From Oscillospiraceae bacterium (GTDB taxonomy: Bacteria > Bacillota_A > Clostridia > Oscillospirales > Oscillospiraceae): DNA of 7,917 nucleotides. The notes beneath the pieces are model-generated. The model was not told the DNA's origin, did no database searches, and worked only from the letters and a program-made list of their open reading frames with translations. A program made the translations under genes and the position numbers. Shown here in pieces: positions 1-4,394 of this stretch (its first letter is position 1; each line of letters begins with the position of its first letter). Location of the stretch: NCBI GenBank assembly GCA_017516785.1, contig JAFXAV010000086.1:1-7917 (forward strand). Reading direction: 5' to 3'.

Positions 1-1
1 A

Positions 2-85
2 AAGCCCCTGGGCCACAAGTCCCACCATCTTTTGCACACCGATCATCACGGCTGGGAGATGCCCCTGAATCCCAAACTGAAGTAA
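2..85 (+). CDS. C-terminal fragment of an unidentified protein
   Basis: This is the last 27 codons and TAA stop of a gene that begins before the window. The frame is chosen because nearly all its third positions are G or C, as in the clearly coding genes of this window, and because it stops just before an inverted repeat. The tail is rich in histidine (six His, including a His-His and an Asp-His-His cluster) and ends in basic residues. I do not recognise the family. One other frame is also open across this short stretch, so the assignment rests on codon bias and context. Confidence 0.6.
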   Translation, partial: KPLGHKSHHLLHTDHHGWEMPLNPKLK

Positions 86-96
86 TCCTTTCCAAA

Positions 97-130
97 ATGA
101 AAGCGCAGCTTGACGAAGCTGCGCTTTCAT
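97..130. other. Perfect 15-bp inverted repeat (terminator or operator)
   Basis: The arms 97-111 and 116-130 are perfectly complementary and are separated by GACG (112-115). It lies 11 nt after the stop of the upstream gene, as a terminator would, but on the plus strand it is not followed by a T-run; on the minus strand the arm is followed by TTTT-like sequence. Because it overlaps the promoter of the next gene, an operator role is an equally good reading. Confidence 0.6.
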
Positions 131-138
131 AGTATGAT
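110..138 (+). promoter_or_regulatory. Sigma-A promoter of the ECF S-component gene
   Basis: The -35 box TTGACG (110-115) and -10 box TATGAT (133-138) are separated by exactly 17 bp. The predicted start near 145 leaves a leader of about 22 nt before the ATG at 167. That is too short for a riboswitch, and none is seen. The -35 box sits at the apex of the inverted repeat 97-130. Confidence 0.65.
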
Positions 139-166
139 AGGTGAAAAAATGGAAAGGTAAATACTT

Positions 167-700
167 ATGGAAAAAACAAGTCGAAATAATCTCCATCAGC
201 GCACCCTGTGGATTACCCGCACCGGTGTGCTGATTGCCCTGCTGGTGGTGCTCCAGTGGGCAACCTCCGCTCTGGGTCAGTATGTGACCGGCTCCTGTGT
301 CAATGCAGTTCTTGCCATCGCCTCTCTTGCAGGCGGCCTGTGGAGCGGCGTGACTGTTGCGCTGCTGTCTCCCTTCTGCGCCAAGCTTTTCGGCATCGGC
401 CCCCAGCTGGTCCAGATCATTCCCGCCATCGCCGCAGGCAATCTGGTCTTCGTTTTGGTTCTGCACTATGTGTGCAAAAAGCAGAAGATTCTCGGCCTGA
501 TCTGCGGCGCAGCTGCAAAGTTCGCAACTCTGTATCTGCTGGTTGTGAAGTTTATCGTGCCCATGCTGGCGGCAAATCTAAAGCCTCAGCAGATTGCCAC
601 CTTCAGCGCCATGTTCTCTTACCCTCAGCTGATCACTGCCCTCATCGGCGGCAGCGTAGCGCTGGCTGTTCTGCCTGTGCTGAAGCGGGCAATCAAGTAA
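167..700 (+). CDS. ECF transporter S-component family membrane protein
   Basis: This 177-residue protein is very hydrophobic, with about six predicted membrane segments (roughly residues 19-36, 44-60, 60-72, 84-102, 107-133 and 153-173) and a short basic tail (KRAIK). Size and topology fit the substrate-binding S-component of energy-coupling factor (ECF) vitamin and micronutrient importers, which pair in the membrane with a T-protein and two ATPases encoded elsewhere; none of those is in the window. The N-terminal basic stretch leading into TRTGVLIALLVVLQ resembles the start of many S-components. GGAAAGG at 151-157 lies 9 nt before the ATG. The gene appears monocistronic, between its own promoter and a terminator. 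The substrate cannot be predicted: there is no riboswitch or pathway neighbour. Another small integral membrane family is the main alternative. Confidence 0.75.
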   Translation: MEKTSRNNLHQRTLWITRTGVLIALLVVLQWATSALGQYVTGSCVNAVLAIASLAGGLWSGVTVALLSPFCAKLFGIGPQLVQIIPAIAAGNLVFVLVLHYVCKKQKILGLICGAAAKFATLYLLVVKFIVPMLAANLKPQQIATFSAMFSYPQLITALIGGSVALAVLPVLKRAIK

Positions 701-717
701 AATCTATAGAAATAGCA

Positions 718-751
718 ACAGCCAGAGGAAAAACCTCTGGCTGTCATTTTT
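718..751 (+). terminator. Intrinsic terminator of the ECF S-component gene
   Basis: A perfect 11-bp GC-rich stem (718-728 with 734-744) has an AAAAA loop and is followed by CA and a run of five T (747-751). It starts 17 nt after the stop codon. Confidence 0.85.
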
Positions 752-760
752 ATGATTACC

Positions 761-876
761 CGAACGGACTCGGTTGTATTTTGTTCCAAAGGAACAAAAT
801 CAAGGAGTTGTCCCCGTCGAGCCGGGGACAAGCAACACACCACCGGTGTGTTGCATTTAATTTTCGAGTCCGTTCG
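761..876. repeat. Four-way-junction inverted-repeat element with tRNA-derived arms
   Basis: A perfect 12-bp outer stem (761-772 with 865-876) encloses three perfect hairpins in series. The first has 10 bp with loop AAA (778-787/791-800), the second 9 bp with a 6-nt loop (808-816/823-831), and the third 10 bp with loop ACC (832-841/845-854). About 80 of 116 bases are paired, far more than expected by chance. The outer arms carry the T-arm sequence of the adjacent tRNA-Asp. It lies between two terminators and encodes no credible protein. It could be a small non-autonomous mobile or repeated element, a structured RNA, or an integration scar; the sequence shows the fold, not the role. Confidence 0.7.
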
Positions 877-887
877 TGAAAGAATAC

Positions 888-923
888 AAAAAAAGAACAC
901 CATCCGATGGATGGTGTTCTTTT
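888..923 (-). terminator. Intrinsic terminator of the tRNA-Asp gene
   Basis: A 14-bp perfect stem (891-904 with 910-923) with a 5-nt loop begins two bases after the CCA end of the tRNA. Read on the minus strand it runs into seven consecutive U (complement of 888-894). Confidence 0.85.
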
Positions 924-924
924 C

Positions 925-1001
925 TGGCGACCCCGAACGGACTCGAACCGTCGACCTCCAGCGTGACAGGCTGGCGTGCTAACCGACTGCACCACAGGGC
1001 C
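925..1001 (-). tRNA. trnD: tRNA-Asp (anticodon GUC)
   Basis: The reverse complement folds into a complete 77-nt cloverleaf. It has a 7-bp acceptor stem with two G-U pairs, a D-arm GTGC/GCAC, an anticodon stem CCAGC/GCTGG with loop CTGTCAC, and a T-arm GACGG-TTCGAGT-CCGTT. Anticodon GTC is at 965-967. The discriminator base is G, the identity element of tRNA-Asp, and the CCA end is encoded (925-927). It is transcribed alone from a near-consensus promoter (1030-1058) and terminated at 888-923. Fourteen bases of its 3' part (tRNA nt 57-70) recur at 759-772. Confidence 0.96.
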
Positions 1002-1029
1002 AGGTGAGTTGTGCCTCACAACAAGAGGG

Positions 1030-1058
1030 ATTATAACACAAGGTTTTCGATTTGTAAA
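1030..1058 (-). promoter_or_regulatory. Promoter of the tRNA-Asp gene
   Basis: On the minus strand TTTACA (1053-1058) and a perfect TATAAT (1030-1035) are separated by 17 bp. Upstream, 1059-1100 is rich in A and T tracts and could act as an UP element. Transcription would start near 1023, about 20 nt before the mature tRNA end; a small GTGAG/CTCAC hairpin (1004-1019) lies in this leader. Confidence 0.85.
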
Positions 1059-1129
1059 GACCTAAAATGAAAAAAATCTATATTTTTTCAAAATATCTTT
1101 ACAGAAGGGGAGAAACAGGAATTTTCTGG

Positions 1130-1158
1130 TTGCACTTGTGGTACAGATGGGGTATACT
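1130..1158 (+). promoter_or_regulatory. Possible upstream promoter in the operon leader
   Basis: TTGCAC (1130-1135) and TATACT (1153-1158) are spaced by 17 bp. Transcription from about 1165 would give the hydrolase-ligase operon a 250-nt leader or make a separate small RNA. No clear terminator is seen before 1355, so a long leader is the simpler reading. The region 1059-1354 otherwise holds AT-rich sequence without a credible gene. Confidence 0.4.
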
Positions 1159-1178
1159 GTGTAGTAAGATACCGTTCC

Positions 1179-1223
1179 TATGCGCTGATGAATATCGACG
1201 CTTTTGAGCGTGTATTCCGCATA
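1179..1223 (+). other. Long imperfect stem-loop in the operon leader
   Basis: TATGCG (1179-1184) pairs with CGCATA (1218-1223). Inside are AATAT/GTATT (1191-1195 with 1212-1216, one G-U pair) and ACGCT/AGCGT (1198-1202 with 1207-1211) closed by a TTTG loop. It begins about 14 nt after the start predicted for the promoter at 1130-1158. It may be a leader RNA element; it matches no riboswitch class that I recognise. Confidence 0.35.
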
Positions 1224-1354
1224 ATGTCTGTTTTGGATAGTGTGGATTTGTGAGACAGATATTTGTTTGTCTACTGCGTACATGAATTTTCTGTTTTTGG
1301 GTGAAGTGTACCAAAAAACCTTAAAAAATCCACCCGAATTATTAGGTTTTTGAA

Positions 1355-1383
1355 TTGACAATCCTGGAAAATAAAACTATACT
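1355..1383 (+). promoter_or_regulatory. Main promoter of the hydrolase-ligase operon
   Basis: A perfect TTGACA (1355-1360) and TATACT (1378-1383) are separated by 17 bp. Transcription would start near 1390, about 30 nt before the first start codon. ATCAGGTAAA (1391-1400) lies at the predicted start site and recurs in the GH2/mutase intergenic region, so it may be an operator. Confidence 0.8.
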
Positions 1384-1419
1384 ATTCATTATCAGGTAAA
1401 GACTGGGAGAAATCAGCAA

Positions 1420-2175
1420 ATGGTCAATCAATGGGAAGTGACTCTGCCGACCCTAACCGGCAAGAGAACCCGGCAGGCCTACATTTACCTGCCCGATTAT
1501 TACGATAAAGACGAAGTCAGAAGATACCCTGTGCTTTATATGTTCGACGGACACAATGTGTTCTTCGACGGTGAAGCTACCTACGGAAAATCCTGGGGTA
1601 TGAACGCCTACATGACATGGAGCAGAAAACCGCTGATCATTGTGGCGGTGGAATGCAACCACAAGGGAAACGGAAGACTGCGGGAATATTCCCCCGTCAG
1701 CTTCCAGGACGAGCAATACGGAAACATCCGCGGCCAGGGCAAAAAATACATGGACTGGCTGGTGGGCACTTTAAAGCCTTATATCGACGAAAATTACCGG
1801 ACTTTACCGGACCGGGAACACACCTATATCTGCGGCTCTTCCATGGGCGGACTGATGGCGCTGTATGCGGCGACGGTTTATAACCATGTCTTCCGCCAGG
1901 CGGCAGCCCTGTCCCCGAGCTTGTGGGTGGAGCCGGAAAAGATCAAGAAAATGGTGGAAAGAGCCGATATTCAGGACGATACCACCATCTACATGGACTA
2001 TGGCAGCGAAGAGCTTGCCAACCACGGATACATGCTGGAGCGGCTGACGGATATGGGCATGCTGCTTCTGAGCAAAAACGTGAATTTAACACTACGCATC
2101 GTCCCTGAGGGCGATCACAGCGAGGCTTCCTGGGAACGGCAGGTTCCGATTTTTATGGAATGCCTCGGAATTTGA
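1420..2175 (+). CDS. Alpha/beta-hydrolase-fold esterase (PF00756-like), first operon gene
   Basis: This 251-residue protein has the hallmarks of the putative esterase family that includes enterochelin esterases and S-formylglutathione hydrolase. Visible motifs are a YMFDGHNVF segment (40-48), the nucleophile elbow G-S-S-M-G (139-143, Ser141), SPSLWV (165-170), a likely acid Asp in YMDYGSEE (about 193) and the catalytic His in PEGDHSEASW (His233). Length is normal for the family. There is no signal peptide or membrane segment, so it should act in the cytoplasm on an ester, or possibly thioester or amide. GGGAGA (1405-1410) lies 9 nt before the ATG. It is the first gene of three, 18 nt before a second, different hydrolase. 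Unlike the next two genes it uses AGA, CGG, GGA and AAA freely. The substrate is unknown. Confidence 0.88.
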   Translation: MVNQWEVTLPTLTGKRTRQAYIYLPDYYDKDEVRRYPVLYMFDGHNVFFDGEATYGKSWGMNAYMTWSRKPLIIVAVECNHKGNGRLREYSPVSFQDEQYGNIRGQGKKYMDWLVGTLKPYIDENYRTLPDREHTYICGSSMGGLMALYAATVYNHVFRQAAALSPSLWVEPEKIKKMVERADIQDDTTIYMDYGSEELANHGYMLERLTDMGMLLLSKNVNLTLRIVPEGDHSEASWERQVPIFMECLGI

Positions 2176-2193
2176 AGGAGAGAAATATAAATC

Positions 2194-2937
2194 ATGGAAA
2201 TCACTTATCATAAGCACTACAGCGGCCACCTGGGCCAGGACATGGAGTTCAAGGTCTACGGCAACGGCAGCGGCAAGGCTGTTATGTTCATTCCCTGCCA
2301 GGCAGGTCGTTTCTGGGACTTTGAGAGCTTCAAGATGACCGATTACTGGGCAAAGTGGATCGATGCAGGTATGTGCACCGTCTACTCCATCGACTGCAAG
2401 GATGAGATCGCCTGGGCAGCTATGGGTTCCGACAACCGCTGGAGAATCGAGAACCACGAGCGCTGGTACAACTACGTTGTGAACGAGATGGTTCCCACCA
2501 TCCATTCCATCCAGGGCAACACCGACCGCATTCTGACCTTCGGTTGCTCCATGGGCGCTATGCATGCTGCAAACCTGTTCTTCCGCCGTCCCGACCTGTT
2601 CGGCGGCTGCTTCGCCATCTCCGGTCTGTACGACAACAAGGAGTTCTTCGGCGATTACTGCGACGACCTGGTTTACAACAACTGCCCCGCTCTGTTCCTG
2701 CGCAACCTGCCCGAGGATCACTACTACCGCGGCCTGTACGCAAACAGCAAGGCACTGATCGTCTGCGGTCAGGGCGCATGGGAGGAACCCCTGCTGGAGT
2801 CCACCCGTCTGCTGGACACCGTCTGCTGCGAGAAGGGCATCCCCGTCCGCTTTGAATACTGGGGTCACGATGTCAACCATGACTGGCCCTGGTGGTACAA
2901 GATGGTCGACGTTTACGTTCCCTGGCTGCTGGCCTGA
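2194..2937 (+). CDS. Second alpha/beta-hydrolase-fold esterase of the operon
   Basis: This 247-residue protein has the PF00756-type fold but little similarity to the preceding hydrolase, so it is not a recent tandem duplicate. The nucleophile elbow is G-C-S-M-G (117-121, Ser119) followed by AMHAANLFFRRPDLF, typical of the family. A C-terminal HDVNHDWPWW segment (225-234) supplies the likely catalytic His (His229), and an acid is plausible at Glu197 or Glu198 in CGQGAWEE. It is unusually rich in Trp and Cys and has no signal peptide, so it is predicted cytoplasmic. AAGGAG (2175-2180) overlaps the stop of the first gene and is 13 nt from this ATG, slightly long. Codon use is strongly biased (AAG, AAC, GGC, CTG), which suggests high expression. 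It lies 29 nt before the ATP-grasp gene. The substrate is unknown; it could cleave or transfer an acyl group of the ligase product or precursor. Confidence 0.85.
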   Translation: MEITYHKHYSGHLGQDMEFKVYGNGSGKAVMFIPCQAGRFWDFESFKMTDYWAKWIDAGMCTVYSIDCKDEIAWAAMGSDNRWRIENHERWYNYVVNEMVPTIHSIQGNTDRILTFGCSMGAMHAANLFFRRPDLFGGCFAISGLYDNKEFFGDYCDDLVYNNCPALFLRNLPEDHYYRGLYANSKALIVCGQGAWEEPLLESTRLLDTVCCEKGIPVRFEYWGHDVNHDWPWWYKMVDVYVPWLLA

Positions 2938-2966
2938 TTATGAAAATTCATGAAGGAGAGATATCC

Positions 2967-4163
2967 ATGAAAAACTTTATCTTTATTTCCCCCAACTTCC
3001 CCCTGACTTACTGGAAGTTCTGCCGCGAGCTGAAGAACAACGGCATGCGCGTTCTGGGTATCGGCGATTGCCCCTACGATGAACTGATGCGGGAGCTGAA
3101 GGATTCCATGCACGAGTACTATAAGGTCTCCAGCCTGGAAAATTACGACGAGGTCTTTAAGGCTGTCGCATTCTTCACCTTCAAGTACGGCAAGATCGAC
3201 TGGCTGGAGTCCAACAACGAGTACTGGCTGATGCGTGACGCTCAGCTGCGTACCGAGTTCAACATCACCACCGGCCCCAAGATCCACGAGATGGACAAGA
3301 TCAAGTACAAGTCCGCCATGAAGGAGTACTACCACAAGGCCGGTCTGCCCACTGCCCGCTACCACCTGGTTGAAGGTCTGGAAGATGCTCTGGAGTTTGC
3401 TCACATGGTCGGCTACCCCGTGGTTGTCAAGCCTGACAACGGCGTTGGTGCCAACAACACCTACAAGCTGAAGTGCGATGAGGATGTTGAGTGGTTCATC
3501 AACATCAAGGACAACAACGTCTACATCATGGAAGAGTTCGTCAACGGTTATGTCCAGACTTATGACGGCATCGTGGACTCCAAGGGCGAAATGCTGTTCG
3601 AATCCGGCAACATCACCCCCCTGTCCCTGATGGACATCGTCAATGACAACGGCGACTCCGTTTACTACCTGGTCAAGGAACTGCCCGAGAAGGTTCGTCA
3701 GGCAGGCCTGGCTACCATCAAGTCCTTCGGCGTCAAGAGCCGCTTCGTCCACCTGGAGTTCTTCATCCTGAACGAGGATCAGGAAGGCCTGGGCAAGAAG
3801 GGCGACGTTCTGGGCCTGGAAGTCAACATGCGTCCCGCAGGCGGCTTCACTCCCGAGATGTACAACTATTCTCAGGAGACCGATGTCTACAAGATCTGGG
3901 CTGACATGGTTGCCTTCGACTACAACACCAAGGATATCGGCAATTCCCACTTCACCGCTTTCTATGGCCGCCGCGACGGCAAGCCCTACAAGTTCGATGA
4001 TTATGAAATCATGCACAAGTACGGCGACAAGATGGTCATGTGGGGCCGCATCCCCGAGGCACTGTCCGGCGCTATGGCAAACCAGATGTACGTTGCCAAC
4101 TTCGATTCCGAAGAGGAAATGATGGCATACTACGCCGACATGGCTGCCCAGTACGAGCTGTAA
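2967..4163 (+). CDS. ATP-grasp carboxylate-amine ligase-like enzyme, third operon gene
   Basis: This 398-residue cytoplasmic protein has an ATP-grasp layout. A pre-ATP-grasp N-terminal region (1-105) starts with MKNFIFISPNFP. It is followed by a linker around DKIKYKSAMKEYYHKAGLP (110-128), the nucleotide-binding GYPVVVKPDNGVGANN (149-164, Lys155), the hinge IMEEFVNG (187-194), HLEFF (262-266), and the metal-binding LEVNMRP (284-290, Glu285 and Asn287). Such enzymes activate a carboxylate as an acyl phosphate with ATP and join it to an amine or other nucleophile. A C-terminal segment (about 325-398) extends past the catalytic core. The start at 2967 is chosen because AAGGAG (2953-2958) is 8 nt upstream; in-frame starts at 2892 and 2940 lack such a site. 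Codon bias is very strong, with almost every Lys AAG, implying abundant protein. The substrate pair is unknown; membership of a biotin-carboxylase- or PurK-like branch is unresolved. Confidence 0.88.
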   Translation: MKNFIFISPNFPLTYWKFCRELKNNGMRVLGIGDCPYDELMRELKDSMHEYYKVSSLENYDEVFKAVAFFTFKYGKIDWLESNNEYWLMRDAQLRTEFNITTGPKIHEMDKIKYKSAMKEYYHKAGLPTARYHLVEGLEDALEFAHMVGYPVVVKPDNGVGANNTYKLKCDEDVEWFINIKDNNVYIMEEFVNGYVQTYDGIVDSKGEMLFESGNITPLSLMDIVNDNGDSVYYLVKELPEKVRQAGLATIKSFGVKSRFVHLEFFILNEDQEGLGKKGDVLGLEVNMRPAGGFTPEMYNYSQETDVYKIWADMVAFDYNTKDIGNSHFTAFYGRRDGKPYKFDDYEIMHKYGDKMVMWGRIPEALSGAMANQMYVANFDSEEEMMAYYADMAAQYEL

Positions 4164-4209
4164 GCTACATAAAGAGATTCCCCGTTTAGGGAGTAATTCG
4201 TAAAACAGT

Positions 4210-4247
4210 AAAACCGACCTATGGTTAGGACCATAGGTCGGTTTTTT
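4210..4247. terminator. Terminator after the ATP-grasp gene, probably bidirectional
   Basis: A perfect 15-bp stem (4210-4224 with 4231-4245) has a 6-nt loop. On the plus strand it runs into six T (4242-4247). Read on the minus strand the hairpin is followed by a T-rich stretch, so it can also stop transcription from the convergent GH2 gene, which ends at 4395 without another clear terminator. Confidence 0.88.
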
Positions 4248-4331
4248 GCAATCTGTATCGGTCTGGGAAAGGCTACCCTGTGTGGGGAACTGTCAAATGG
4301 TTCTGATTGGAAAATACAGATAATTCTTTCC

Positions 4332-4382
4332 GCTGGACGGGCAGGTAAAGTCATGGACAGCACCTGCCAGGGCGATGCCAGC
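4332..4382 (-). other. Two-tier hairpin in the GH2 3' region
   Basis: GGCAGGT (4340-4346) pairs with ACCTGCC (4362-4368), and GCTGG (4332-4336) pairs with CCAGC (4378-4382). It lies 13 nt beyond the GH2 stop on the minus strand. There is no T-run, so it is not a standard terminator; it could protect the mRNA end or help pausing. Confidence 0.3.
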
Positions 4383-4394
4383 TGCGTGGTGGTT

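Noticed and set aside
131..166. Riboswitch before the S-component gene
   Set aside because: Riboswitches often reveal the substrate of ECF S-components, but the predicted leader is only about 22 nt, too short for any known class.
208..879. Plus-strand ORF of 223 codons overlapping the S-component gene
   Set aside because: It is a shifted frame of the S-component gene, rich in Arg, Cys and His, and reads through the intrinsic terminator into the cruciform element.
759..945. CRISPR-like or insertion-sequence interpretation of the repeats near the tRNA
   Set aside because: There is only one direct repeat pair plus one inverted copy, no regular spacers, no transposase and no target-site duplication that I could see.
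752..982. Small plus-strand ORF of 76 codons across the cruciform and tRNA
   Set aside because: It starts inside the terminator of the S-component gene and ends antisense to tRNA-Asp. Its ERTRTVDLQRDRLAC end is the typical false translation of an antisense tRNA.
1062..1361. Minus-strand ORF of 99 codons in the AT-rich leader
   Set aside because: It overlaps the operon promoter and the UP-like region of the tRNA promoter, has no codon bias like the real genes and no recognisable domain.
2913..4016. Open frame of 367 codons on the minus strand
   Set aside because: It is antisense to the ATP-grasp gene, a by-product of strong G/C-ending codons; the translation has no recognisable motif and no ribosome binding site was evident.
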